From Lewinellaceae bacterium (GTDB taxonomy: Bacteria; Bacteroidota; Bacteroidia; Chitinophagales; Saprospiraceae): a DNA stretch of 64,000 nt. The DNA lies in assembly GCA_020636275.1 (NCBI GenBank), contig JACJYD010000002.1:496001-560000 (forward strand). Reading direction: 5' to 3'. The translations under genes were made by a program, and so were the position numbers. Shown here piece by piece: positions 34,406-42,730 of this stretch; position 1 is the stretch's first letter; every line of letters begins with the position of its first letter. The notes beneath the pieces were generated by a model. The model saw only the letters and a list, made by a program, of their open reading frames with translations, was not told the origin of the DNA and ran no database searches.

Positions 34406-35302
34406 TTAAAAAGTTACTTCCCCCGGCATTCCGATCTTGGCAGAACCGTCGTTCTCCACCGCGATCTTGACCGCGTAGACGAGGTTGACGCGTTCTTCTT
34501 TGGTCTGCACGATCTTGGGGGTAAATTCGGCCTGGCTGGAGATCCAGGAAACCGTGCCGGGCAGGGATTGCATCTCCTCTTTTCCGGTGTCGAAAGAGAC
34601 GGTGACCTGCTGGCCCAACTTCACGGCCGACAATTGATCGCCGCTGACGTATGCACGGAGTTCCATGTGCCGCAGGTCGGCGATCTTGTAGAGCGGCTTG
34701 CCGATGTTGGCCAATTCCCCGGCTTCTGCCCACTGCAGGATGACCGTGCCGTCGATCGGGTTTTTGACATAGCACCTGCTGATCTGCTCATTGAGCAGGC
34801 GCAATTGGGCTGTCAGCGGGTCCGTTTCCGCGAGCACGGCCTCATTGAAGCGGTCGGCATTGGCTTTGGCCGCCCGGATCTGTTCGTCGAGCACGTCTAT
34901 TTGCCCCATGATGTCGTCCAATTGCTTGGGCAGGGCGGCATCCTCTTTCAAAAGCGCTTCCACCCTTGCTTTTTCCCGCTCCAAAGACCGGCGTTGTTCT
35001 TCCAGCACTTTGATCTGTGGGTTGGGATCCTGGGTTTTCTTCCGCACGGTACCCATGCTGGCCAGGAGTTGTGCCCGCTGAAGCGCCAGGGTGGTCGTAT
35101 CGATCAGCCCGATCATCTGTCCGGCTTTCAAAACGGCGCCTTCTTCAAGCTCCAGCTTTAATATTTGCCCATTGGCTTCGGCTGATACGACGATCTCCCG
35201 GGCTTCGAAATGGCCGTATGCGTCGGCGGTGTTGTCGTTGTTGGAGCAGCTTGCGATGGCTATCACGAACGTGCTCCCCATTAAAATGCTTGCTATTTTC
35301 AT
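34406..35302 (-). CDS. HlyD/YbhG-type membrane-fusion lipoprotein
   Basis: 298 residues. The signal peptide ends AIASCSN, giving a lipid-anchored periplasmic adaptor. A split biotinyl-lipoyl domain (VVSAEANGQILKLELEEGAVLKAGQ and later VKNPIDGTVILQWAEAGELANIG) surrounds a long coiled-coil hairpin (about 85-170). A beta-barrel domain follows (LRAYVSGDQLSAVKLGQQV). It bridges the ABC permeases with the TolC-like channel encoded just upstream on the same strand. Confidence 0.92.
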   Translation of the reverse strand: MKIASILMGSTFVIAIASCSNNDNTADAYGHFEAREIVVSAEANGQILKLELEEGAVLKAGQMIGLIDTTTLALQRAQLLASMGTVRKKTQDPNPQIKVLEEQRRSLEREKARVEALLKEDAALPKQLDDIMGQIDVLDEQIRAAKANADRFNEAVLAETDPLTAQLRLLNEQISRCYVKNPIDGTVILQWAEAGELANIGKPLYKIADLRHMELRAYVSGDQLSAVKLGQQVTVSFDTGKEEMQSLPGTVSWISSQAEFTPKIVQTKEERVNLVYAVKIAVENDGSAKIGMPGEVTF

Positions 35303-35303
35303 C

Positions 35304-35388
35304 TTTTCAACTTTTCAACTTTTCAACTTTTCAACTCTTCAACTCTTCAACTCTTCAACTCTTCAACTCTTCAACTCTTCAACTCTCT
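35304..35388. repeat. Octad tandem array (CAACTYTT)10
   Basis: About ten 8-bp units, CAACTTTT then CAACTCTT, fill the whole spacer between the TolC and HlyD genes and supply the TolC stop codon. It is the reverse complement of the unit at 2391-2438. Confidence 0.9.
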
Positions 35389-36664
35389 ACTGCCCCCTAT
35401 GCACCCAATACCCCGCCTTCACCTGTGCCAACTGGACCTCGTGGGTTTTTAACTGCATTCGGGCCAGGGTTTCGGCGTTGGCCTGCAGGACGTAGTCCGT
35501 CACGGTAGCAACGCCGTTTTCCATTTGCACGGAAATAGTGTTCAGCAGTTTGGCTTGCAAGTCGGCGATCTGGCGATCGGAATCCATCAGTTGCTCGATC
35601 GAGCGGATCTGCTGGATAAAATTGGCATCGGCGCGATTGAGATTGGTTTCCAGCACGTCGCGCTGATTATCGAGGATCAGTTGCTGTACCCCCAGCAGTT
35701 CGCGGTCGCGTTTTTGTTTGCCCCAGTCGTAGATCGTCCATTTGGCTTGCAGGCCGATCTGTGCATAGGGCGCGATCCCGTCGTCGAAGAAATTGAGGGG
35801 ATTGGGATAACCGAGTCCGCCGATGGCGAAAGCGCTGACCTTGGGCATGCGGGCGGCCTGGATCAGGTCTTCCCGCTGGGCGATGCTTTCCTTTTGGAGG
35901 TCGAGCCAGGTAAACTCCGGTCGTTGGAGCGGCAGCGGAAATTCAACCGTTGGGAACTCGGGCAGCACCAGCTGACCGAGCTCCTCCTGGCTTTTCCCCG
36001 TCAGGTCGGCGAGTTGCTGGCGCAATCCCGTTTCCGTCAGCTGAGTTTCTGCGATCTGGGCTTGCAGTTTGAGTATTTCCACATCCAATTGATCGGCCGC
36101 GGAGGGCAATACGACGCCATTCCGGATACCGGCCTCCAGCCTTTTCCGCTGTGTATTCAGGTTTTCAAGCGTGGTTTGGAGGATGCTGTTTTTTTCCTGG
36201 AGCAGCAGAATTCCGAAGTAGAGCTGGTTGACCGATTCTTTGAGCTTGTTGAGCTCAACGGCCACGCTTTGCACGTCTGCAGCCAGTTGGGTTTTTTCCT
36301 GTGCGATGCGGGCTTTTGTAAGTCCCCCGTCGTAGATCAGGTAGCCGGCCTGCACGGAAAGCTGCGCCTTGTAAAGCGGCAGATCGATCAGACTGCTGAT
36401 GCTGGAAGGTAATTCGGGAGGGAAGTGCGGAACTTCCGATTGGAAACCGGCCATAAAATTCGCATCCAGGGAAGGCATGCGTTCCGAGCGGATCTGCTCA
36501 ATGCGCAGATCCTGGGCGCGTTCCAGCAAGGGCAATTTTTCGCCCAGGGGGTATGCTTCTTCTGCCCATTGATAGCATTCGGTCAGGCTAACCGGTTTAA
36601 CCGTTTGGGTAAATCCGGCTTGGGCCAGGAGGCAGATCGTGAAAAGAATTCCAAATCGTTGCAT
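35387..36664 (-). CDS. TolC-family outer-membrane efflux protein
   Basis: 425 residues from the ATG at 36664, which gives the signal MQRFGILFTICLLAQAGFTQ; the frame continues upstream for 68 codons through repeat sequence and is not part of the gene. Two OEP repeats with long heptad helices are visible (about 50-210 and 230-410), as is LKQ-type periodicity typical of the TolC tunnel. It is the outer-membrane exit duct for the HlyD/ABC complex encoded downstream. Confidence 0.92.
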   Translation of the reverse strand: MQRFGILFTICLLAQAGFTQTVKPVSLTECYQWAEEAYPLGEKLPLLERAQDLRIEQIRSERMPSLDANFMAGFQSEVPHFPPELPSSISSLIDLPLYKAQLSVQAGYLIYDGGLTKARIAQEKTQLAADVQSVAVELNKLKESVNQLYFGILLLQEKNSILQTTLENLNTQRKRLEAGIRNGVVLPSAADQLDVEILKLQAQIAETQLTETGLRQQLADLTGKSQEELGQLVLPEFPTVEFPLPLQRPEFTWLDLQKESIAQREDLIQAARMPKVSAFAIGGLGYPNPLNFFDDGIAPYAQIGLQAKWTIYDWGKQKRDRELLGVQQLILDNQRDVLETNLNRADANFIQQIRSIEQLMDSDRQIADLQAKLLNTISVQMENGVATVTDYVLQANAETLARMQLKTHEVQLAQVKAGYWVHRGQ

Positions 36665-36676
36665 ATCGTTTTTTTT

Positions 36677-36741
36677 AGGGGAGAGGAGAGAGCAGGGAGC
36701 AGGGAGGAGGGACTCTACTCCCTGCTCCCTCCTCCCTCCTC
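36677..36741. repeat. GGGAGCA/GGGAGGA heptads with inverted arm
   Basis: GGGAGCAGGGAG pairs perfectly with CTCCCTGCTCCC. The array fills the TetR-TolC spacer and encodes the last residues of TetR (EEGGGSRE) together with its stop codon. The same family occurs at 8854-8926. Confidence 0.85.
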
Positions 36742-37344
36742 CAAAATTGCATTTTTCACAAAGTCCAAAATCACCTCTTTCCGCATTTTCATAAATTCCA
36801 GGTATTCGGCATCGCCCACCTGGAGGATCTGTTGTAGCATGGGGCGACCGACAAACGGGAATACGCACATCGATATCAGGTTGACAACCAAATGGATCGG
36901 ATTGACGGGACGGATATTGCCCTTTTGGATTTCCATCTGGATCTGGATAAACAGTTTCATTGGATTGGGCTGAAAACCGCTTTCCGCCAACTTTTTGAGC
37001 AGGCCCTCGGGGTTATTGTTGATCTCCTGGATCACGAAAGCCGGGAGGTAGGGCCGTTCGGCCAAAAAGTCGAGGTAGCGATCGATAAACTGCTCCAGCT
37101 TGGTGAAAAGCGGCTCGTCCGATTCAAAGATCTCAACGGTGCGGGGCGCCAGTTCGCGGAAGGCTTCTTCGAATATGGCCCCGAAAAGGTTGTCCTTGTT
37201 GCGAAAATAGTAATGCAGTAATCCCTTGTTGATCCCCGCCTCATCAGCGATCTCCTGCATCCGGGCGCCCGCGTACCCCTTTCGGATAAATACCCGCTTG
37301 GCGGCTTCCAGGATCCTGCTCTCCGTGTCGAGGTCTTTGGTCAT
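36715..37344 (-). CDS. TetR/AcrR-family transcriptional repressor
   Basis: 209 residues. The N-terminal helix-turn-helix (residues about 7-55) has the family pattern RILEAAKRVFIRKGYAGARMQEIADEAGINKGLLHYYFRNKD, broken here as usual into helices 1-3. The C-terminal ligand-binding part is variable. It is the first gene of the TolC-HlyD-ABC operon, as the TetR gene is in the E. coli cecR-ybhGFSR operon, so it probably represses the exporter until an inducer binds. The palindrome at 37368-37383 is a likely operator. Its extreme C-terminus is encoded by a repeat array. Confidence 0.93.
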   Translation of the reverse strand: MTKDLDTESRILEAAKRVFIRKGYAGARMQEIADEAGINKGLLHYYFRNKDNLFGAIFEEAFRELAPRTVEIFESDEPLFTKLEQFIDRYLDFLAERPYLPAFVIQEINNNPEGLLKKLAESGFQPNPMKLFIQIQMEIQKGNIRPVNPIHLVVNLISMCVFPFVGRPMLQQILQVGDAEYLEFMKMRKEVILDFVKNAILEEGGGSRE

Positions 37345-37367
37345 AAAGAGATCTAATTAAAATATAT

Positions 37368-37383
37368 TTACCCAAATGGGTAA
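37368..37383. promoter_or_regulatory. Candidate TetR operator
   Basis: TTACCCAAATGGGTAA has 7-bp perfect arms around a 2-bp centre and lies 24-39 bp upstream of the TetR start codon. On the minus strand it overlaps a TAcccaTTTG sequence like a -7 element. Position and symmetry fit autoregulation and control of the exporter operon. Confidence 0.6.
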
Positions 37384-37430
37384 TTTTGTACAATAGTAGG
37401 ACATTTGGTTAAAAGATGCAAGTTTTTGCC

Positions 37431-37505
37431 TTTTTAAGTTTTTGGGCGAATGCGATTTTGCGGGTTTCCAAAAAAATACATACCCTTCTAAACTTAAAAA
37501 CTTTC
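37431..37505. repeat. AAGTTT...GGG / CCC...AAACTT repeat hairpin
   Basis: TTTTTAAGTTTTTGGG is mirrored by ACCCTTCTAAACTTAAAAAC about 40 bp later. It belongs to the same family as 12488-12555 and 30141-30224 and lies just before the GTG start of the sensor kinase. Confidence 0.65.
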
Positions 37506-37519
37506 CTTATCTTCCTACT

Positions 37520-40500
37520 GTGAAAACCCCGATCCATATCCATTTACGCCTGTTCATCCTTGCAGTCCTCCTCTGCAATACCTTGCCCGTATCCGCCCAA
37601 AAAAACGATTGGGCGGTAAAGGTCCGGACGGTGACCCCTGACGACGGATTATCGAGCCGGTTTGTGGCGCAGATCTACCAGGATACGGAAGATTATCTGT
37701 GGTTTGTCACCTCGGAAGGGCTTAACCGGTACGATGGGTACCATATGGATGTGTATAACACCAGGCGGATGGGCGGGCAAATCGTCTTTCCCTATATCGT
37801 TCTGGAGGATTGCGCCCGGAATATGTGGCTGGTCTCTTATTCCTCCCATTTGAATCCATCGGGTCCCGTGCGGTTCAACTGGCGCCTGGAAGTGTTGGAT
37901 CCTTATAACAAGTCGATCGTTTCGGGGGAAGATAACCTGCCGTTTCCTATCGAAGAGCTCTCGTGGATCGGTCAGATCCCGGGACAATTGATCCTTTTTG
38001 GTACGGAGCATGGGAAGGTATTTGCCTACGACGGGAGCTTTTCGCTGCTGTATTCCGACCCGGAGAACCGGCCGGTAAGCCATTTGCTTGGCGCCGGGCC
38101 GGATAATATTTACCTGGTGTCCGGGCATACGCTTCGGATGATCGATGCCTCGGGCGTTGAAAAGGGACAACTGGAATTGCCCGCAGGTCTTCAGGATCTT
38201 CAGGTCAATCAACAGGGGGAGCTTTGGGGCTTGTTTGCGCCATCCCTCTCCAACCGGCGTTTGATCCACCTGGAACCGGAACGCGGGGAAATGAAGGAAT
38301 GGGCACTTCCCGCCGACCAGGGGTTTCAGTCTAATCGTCAGATCCTTTGGAAGGTAACTTCGGAGGGGGAGATCATACTCCATCGCGCCGGCTTTTTGGG
38401 CTTGTACGACCGGAACGGCCGAATTCGGGCCGATTTTTCGAAAGAGCTGGCAAAAAGCCACCCTGGATTTTTCTTCAACCGCCTGTATCTTGACCACATG
38501 GGGACCTTATGGGGCACCATGGATTCCGGCTTGATGAACATGTCCTTTCATTTAACCCCCTTCCGTCCCTTGCTTCACAATCCACCGATCAGCATTCGGG
38601 GCATGGAATGGATGAACGACTCGGTGCTGGTCGTTGCTAATTATCGGCAAACCCTTTTATTGAATGTGCGAACGGGGAAATACCGGTTTGCGGGTAGCGA
38701 ACCGCTGGTGGGTATGGGAATATGCCGCGACACCTTCGGTTATTGGTGGATGGGTGGACACATCGACTACTTCGTCCGGTACAGCCCCGATTTCCGGTCG
38801 AACCGTAGATATCCCCTTTTCCCACCGCCATCCCGGATGCCCCGGCGCACAGCCGATGCCAATGTGCCTTATCTCGACAAATACGGGACCGTTTGGCTGG
38901 GAACCACTAAAGGCCTTGCAGTTTTCGATCCGGCAGCCGACGAATTAGTCTTTCCTCCATTTTCCGGACCTTTTTCCCATCTCAAAGAAAAGGAGATCCA
39001 TTGCTTTTTGGAAACCGGTGAAGGTCTTTGGGTTGGAACCAGCGGGGGGCTCTATTTACTGCAATACGACGGGACCATTCAGGCGTTTGTAGAACCGCTT
39101 CAACGATTTTACATTTATTCTATCTTTCGGGATTCCAATGGACGGTTTTGGCTGGCTACACGGGGCGACGGTCTGGTTTTCTACGACCCTGAAACCGGGG
39201 AGGTCCGGTTGTTCGACTCCGGCAATGGGTTCTTAAGCGATGTGATCTATGCGATTTTGGAAGATTCCCACCGGATGCTTTGGCTTTCTACGAATAAAGG
39301 ACTGATCCGGTTTGATCCCCGGGAGGGTGAATCGGCCTTCTTCCGTTCGGGAGACGGATTGGCCAACGAGGAATTCAATTACCTGGCTTTTGCGCAGCAT
39401 CCGGCCAATGGCTGGATCTATTTGGGCGGTACGAAGGGGATCACGGCTTTCCATCCCGACTCGGTGGGCAATTTCCGGCCCTTGGAAGCGCCGTTGCGGA
39501 TCACCTCTTTTCTGGAATGGGTCCCCGAATCGGGCGCCATTCAGGACCATACCCGGAAGGTCCGGGAAGAAGGACGCATCACCCTGAATCCGCCCGTACA
39601 GGCATTTCAGTTGTCTTTTGCGCTGTTGAATTTTCAGGACCCCAATTACATTCAGTATGCCTATTGGATGGAGGGCCTGGAATCCTCCTGGGTCTTCCTG
39701 GAGGAGCCAACGCTTCGTCTGTCGCGTATCCCCCCCGGCCCCTATATTTTGCACATAAACGGAAGAGGGGAAAACGGGCAGTGGTCGAAAATGGAACTGC
39801 GGATCCCCATTTGGGTGGCCAAACCCTTATACCTCCGTCCGGCCTTTTGGCTGGCTTGTGGTATCGTACTGGTCGTTGTTTCATTTCTGTATTACCAATT
39901 CCATCTCTGGCAGTTGAAGTCGCGCAAGAATTGGCTAGAGCAGGAAGTCAACCGCCGCACGCAGGACCTGCTGGAAAGCCAGCGATTGGTCAGCCAGCAA
40001 TACCGGGAATTGGAAAAGCTGAATAGGACCAAGGATCAGTTGTTCCTCATCCTTGCGCACGAGCTCAAAAATCCGGTCTTGTCGTTTCGAAGCATTTCCC
40101 AAAAGATCAACTACCTGCTCCGCCGAAAAGAGATGGACCGCCTCAAGCAGCTGGGCGATACCCTGGACCGCACGGCATCGGATGCGCACAACCTGCTGGA
40201 TAACCTCCTGCACTGGGGCAAGACCCAGCAAGGAGCCTTTGCCATGCACCCACGTATTATATATGTACTTGAAACATTTACACAGGTGATGGAGCGCTAC
40301 AGCGGCAGGGTAGAGGAGAAGGGGATCCAGCTGATCACTTGCCTGGACGATGAAATGATTGCTGTTTGGGCCGACCCGACCGCTTTCCAGGTCATGCTTC
40401 GCAATTTGCTCGACAATGCCGTGAAATTTACCCGTTCCAAAGGTACCATCTGCCTGTGCGCGCATGAGCAGGAAGACGGCTCGATTTTAGTAGAAGTAAA

Positions 40501-40723
40501 AGATACCGGGATCGGGATGAAACCCGAAGCACAGAAAACGCTCTTCCAGCCCCGCGATACGCCCAGCGTTGGCACTGCCGGGGAACGGGGGAGTGGGTTG
40601 GGCCTCCTGCTCGTCCGGGAATTGATGGATTTACATGGGGGGCAACTTCAAATTCAATCCGAGTACGAAAATGGTAGTACCTTTGGGCTGTGGTTCCCCG
40701 CAAAACAAAAAGGCAATGACTGA
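37520..40723 (+). CDS. Reg_prop beta-propeller sensor histidine kinase
   Basis: About 1,067 residues. I choose a GTG start at 37520 because it gives a signal peptide (KTPIHIHLRLFILAVLLCN ... VSAQ); the frame upstream runs through a repeat. Residues about 30-690 form a periplasmic two-component regulator propeller (repeated DxxxxLWxxTxxGLxRYDG, GTVWLGTTKGLAVFD, GLWVGTSGGLYLLQYD), then a Y_Y_Y domain (about 690-765), one membrane helix (about 770-795), a HisKA domain with LAHELKNP (His847) and an HATPase_c domain (NLLDNAVKF, DTGIGM, GSGLGLLLV). This is the hybrid-like sensor type used in Bacteroidota for glycan or surface sensing. The partner regulator overlaps its end. Confidence 0.93.
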   Translation: MKTPIHIHLRLFILAVLLCNTLPVSAQKNDWAVKVRTVTPDDGLSSRFVAQIYQDTEDYLWFVTSEGLNRYDGYHMDVYNTRRMGGQIVFPYIVLEDCARNMWLVSYSSHLNPSGPVRFNWRLEVLDPYNKSIVSGEDNLPFPIEELSWIGQIPGQLILFGTEHGKVFAYDGSFSLLYSDPENRPVSHLLGAGPDNIYLVSGHTLRMIDASGVEKGQLELPAGLQDLQVNQQGELWGLFAPSLSNRRLIHLEPERGEMKEWALPADQGFQSNRQILWKVTSEGEIILHRAGFLGLYDRNGRIRADFSKELAKSHPGFFFNRLYLDHMGTLWGTMDSGLMNMSFHLTPFRPLLHNPPISIRGMEWMNDSVLVVANYRQTLLLNVRTGKYRFAGSEPLVGMGICRDTFGYWWMGGHIDYFVRYSPDFRSNRRYPLFPPPSRMPRRTADANVPYLDKYGTVWLGTTKGLAVFDPAADELVFPPFSGPFSHLKEKEIHCFLETGEGLWVGTSGGLYLLQYDGTIQAFVEPLQRFYIYSIFRDSNGRFWLATRGDGLVFYDPETGEVRLFDSGNGFLSDVIYAILEDSHRMLWLSTNKGLIRFDPREGESAFFRSGDGLANEEFNYLAFAQHPANGWIYLGGTKGITAFHPDSVGNFRPLEAPLRITSFLEWVPESGAIQDHTRKVREEGRITLNPPVQAFQLSFALLNFQDPNYIQYAYWMEGLESSWVFLEEPTLRLSRIPPGPYILHINGRGENGQWSKMELRIPIWVAKPLYLRPAFWLACGIVLVVVSFLYYQFHLWQLKSRKNWLEQEVNRRTQDLLESQRLVSQQYRELEKLNRTKDQLFLILAHELKNPVLSFRSISQKINYLLRRKEMDRLKQLGDTLDRTASDAHNLLDNLLHWGKTQQGAFAMHPRIIYVLETFTQVMERYSGRVEEKGIQLITCLDDEMIAVWADPTAFQVMLRNLLDNAVKFTRSKGTICLCAHEQEDGSILVEVKDTGIGMKPEAQKTLFQPRDTPSVGTAGERGSGLGLLLVRELMDLHGGQLQIQSEYENGSTFGLWFPAKQKGND

Positions 40724-41456
40724 AGAAAAATCCACTCGCCTTTGGATCGTAGAAGACAATCTATCCTTTGCCCTGGAGATGGAGATCTTTGCCACAGACC
40801 TCGGGTATGAGGTGTTGGGCATGACATCCAAAGCCGAGGATGCGCTGGAGCAGATCCCGGCTCACGAGCCTGATCTGATCATTATGGATATCAACCTGGA
40901 GGGAGAAATGAACGGCTTGGAGCTGGCAGAGAAACTGGAGCCGACAGGGATTCCCATCTTATTTATAACGGTACACGACCGGCCGGATTATTTCGAACTG
41001 GCCAAGACGACCAATTGGGCCGGGTATCTGGTCAAGCCATTCGACAAGTTATCCCTCCAGGCTGCCATCGAAATGGCGCTTCGCTCACCCCATTCTGCGG
41101 GAAAAGAAGAGGATCTCGAGGAGAATATCCTCCGGCCCGACTGTTTGTTGATCAAAGCCCAGGGTGTTTATCACCGGGTTTTATTCTCAAATATCGACTT
41201 CATCCAATCGGAGGGTAACTACTGTACATTGTTCACCAAAGAGCGGAAATACGCCATCAAGATCTCGTTGCGCCAATTGCTGGAAGGATTGCCCAAGGAT
41301 CAGTTCTGTCAGATCCACAAAAGCCATGCAGTGCAGTTGAGCCGGATCGACGCCATTGACTCGGTGGCGGCGGAGGTGGTTATTGGCTCGCATCGCCTTC
41401 CCTTAGGCAAGGGATTCCGGGATAGTCTGATCCGCCGATTCAAGGTTTTGAAGTAG
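40716..41456 (+). CDS. LytTR-family response regulator
   Basis: 246 residues from the ATG at 40716, which overlaps the kinase stop by 8 bp and so shows coupling. The receiver domain (1-125) has the acidic pair ED (13-14), the phospho-acceptor Asp58 in IIMDINLEG, Thr in FITVHD and Lys in LVKPFD. The C-terminal LytTR domain (about 145-246) has IDFIQSEGNYCTLFT and FCQIHKSHAVQLSRI. It probably binds direct repeats upstream of its targets when phosphorylated by the kinase. Confidence 0.95.
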   Translation: MTEEKSTRLWIVEDNLSFALEMEIFATDLGYEVLGMTSKAEDALEQIPAHEPDLIIMDINLEGEMNGLELAEKLEPTGIPILFITVHDRPDYFELAKTTNWAGYLVKPFDKLSLQAAIEMALRSPHSAGKEEDLEENILRPDCLLIKAQGVYHRVLFSNIDFIQSEGNYCTLFTKERKYAIKISLRQLLEGLPKDQFCQIHKSHAVQLSRIDAIDSVAAEVVIGSHRLPLGKGFRDSLIRRFKVLK

Positions 41457-41502
41457 GTAACCATGGGTTGGGGTGGCTGAATGAATTTTTTATTAAAATT
41501 GT

Positions 41503-41532
41503 TTTGCATTAACAAATTATTTAATACTTTTG
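41503..41532 (+). promoter_or_regulatory. Near-consensus Bacteroidota promoter
   Basis: TTTG at 41503-41506 and TACTTTTG at 41525-41532 are separated by 18 bp, matching the TTTG-N18/19-TAnnTTTG consensus. It reads into the terminator-rich leader. Confidence 0.7.
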
Positions 41533-41856
41533 CCTTTACCCAAGCGATACCAGTAACTCTTCTATTGCTGAAATCGTAAATTTCTTCCCAACCGCCGATT
41601 TTCAGTAGGCTTAACACAAAACACTACTATATATACACTATGGAATCGCTAGCCACGATTTTACCATTTCAGAAACACTAGGATTTAAAATGCTCGAATT
41701 TTTGCTTGTGCAAGGATTCGAAACTTCTTTTGATGGATTGACCGGCATGTTTTTCGGTTGTCGAAGATCGTGTTTGGTTTTTTCACTTGAAAGTGCGGAT
41801 TAGTAATAGACCCAAACGAGATAAACGCAGCACTACATGGTCAAAGTTTGCGTAAT

Positions 41857-41874
41857 GGGCGGCTTGTGCCGCCC
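41857..41874 (+). terminator. GC-rich hairpin, weak terminator
   Basis: GGGCGGC-TTGT-GCCGCCC, followed by CTTATTCTT rather than a full T-tract. A second stem, TCCGGTATT-TTCG-AATACCGGA, follows at 41885-41906. Confidence 0.5.
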
Positions 41875-41954
41875 CTTATTCTTATCCGGTATTTTCGAAT
41901 ACCGGAAGTCCGTTCCGGATGATCAGTTCGCCTCCAGGAGAGGAGAATTGGTAG

Positions 41955-42006
41955 AACCCCTTGTAGCGCATCCATTCAACAATGAGCCGTGCTACAAGGG
42001 GTTTTT
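41955..42006 (+). terminator. Intrinsic terminator in leader
   Basis: AACCCCTTGTAGC (41955-41967) pairs with GCTACAAGGGGTT (41991-42003), followed by TTT. The 23-nt loop is unusually long. Confidence 0.7.
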
Positions 42007-42104
42007 AATTCCGCCTTTGCACTCCTTCCTTTCTTCTTGCAAACAGTTTCTGAAAATAACAGGTCTGAAAAAACTGAGATTACTAATTTGTTAGTGGTAT
42101 GCAC

Positions 42105-42132
42105 GTGCAGCCTTCGGGCTGCACTTTTTTTT
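42105..42132 (+). terminator. Strong intrinsic terminator in leader
   Basis: GTGCAGCC-TTCG-GGCTGCAC closed by a stable TTCG loop and followed by eight T residues. Confidence 0.9.
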
Positions 42133-42159
42133 CAGATCACACCATGAGACACTGACGTT

Positions 42160-42193
42160 GGGCCGCTCCCCGAAAGGAGCGGCCCTTTTTTTT
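42160..42193 (+). terminator. Strong intrinsic terminator in leader
   Basis: GGGCCGCTCC and GGAGCGGCCC around CCGAAA, followed by eight T residues. Only 27 bp separate it from the previous terminator. Confidence 0.9.
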
Positions 42194-42569
42194 CATTAAA
42201 ACGAAGTAATTAAAACAAATAAAAAATATAATATTCCAAATTGAATGCTTTATTTCAATAAATTCACAATCGGATTTGGCTTTAATGAAATAATGCCTAT
42301 TTTTGGATTACAGTGCTTTATTTTTTTTAAAACTCCGGATTTTTATTGCATAATAATGGCACTTTGTAGGTTTCTGTATAATATTATTTGTAGTCCAGAA
42401 ACCGTGCTTCATTAGGAGCATCATTCAGGAAAATGTCAAGCTTCGGCGGTGAGAGCCAATGAAGTGAATTTATTTGCGCAAATCACTAACAAATTGAAAC
42501 TCATGACCCAAAGGTCGACTCAACGACTTTGGACAGTGTCTGATTTTTTCAGGCAACTTTGTTTTGCAC

Positions 42570-42597
42570 AAGGCCTTCCGTGTGAGGCCTTTTCTTG
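42570..42597 (+). terminator. Short hairpin with T-rich tail
   Basis: AAGGCCT (42570-42576) pairs with AGGCCTT (42585-42591), followed by TTCTTG. Confidence 0.5.
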
Positions 42598-42636
42598 CTC
42601 TGTTTCCCCAAAAACAACTTACTCTAATGCTGACTC

Positions 42637-42677
42637 AGGCAGTACGGGACGCGTTCCTGTACTGCCTTTGTTTTTTT
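42637..42677 (+). terminator. Intrinsic terminator just before the secreted-protein gene
   Basis: AGGCAGTACGGGA pairs with TTCCTGTACTGCCT (one G-T pair) around CGCG, followed by TTGTTTTTTT. It ends 54 bp before the ATG at 42731. Confidence 0.85.
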
Positions 42678-42730
42678 CCCGTACTCCGATTGCGCTTAAA
42701 CATTTTTTCATTCATAAAACCTTCGATCTC

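Larger units (their letters stand above)
41457..42730 (+). promoter_or_regulatory. Gene-poor 1.27-kb leader with a strong promoter and many hairpins
   Basis: Between the response regulator and the small secreted protein there is no convincing gene. It starts with a near-perfect promoter (41503-41532), then a structured stretch with very short frames (13 codons from 41641; 37 codons from 41690 to 41803, MLEFLLVQGFETSFDG and so on), then at least six intrinsic terminator-like hairpins, then a very AT-rich section (42194-42420) with weak promoter-like motifs. The regulator just upstream may act here. I could not identify a known riboswitch. Confidence 0.6.

Noticed and set aside
37442..37519. 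ATG start for the sensor kinase at 37442
   Set aside because: The first 26 codons come from a repeat hairpin; the GTG at 37520 gives a normal signal peptide.
41837..42094. 85-codon frame in the leader
   Set aside because: It runs through several hairpins, including a terminator stem, and has no protein-like composition or start signals.
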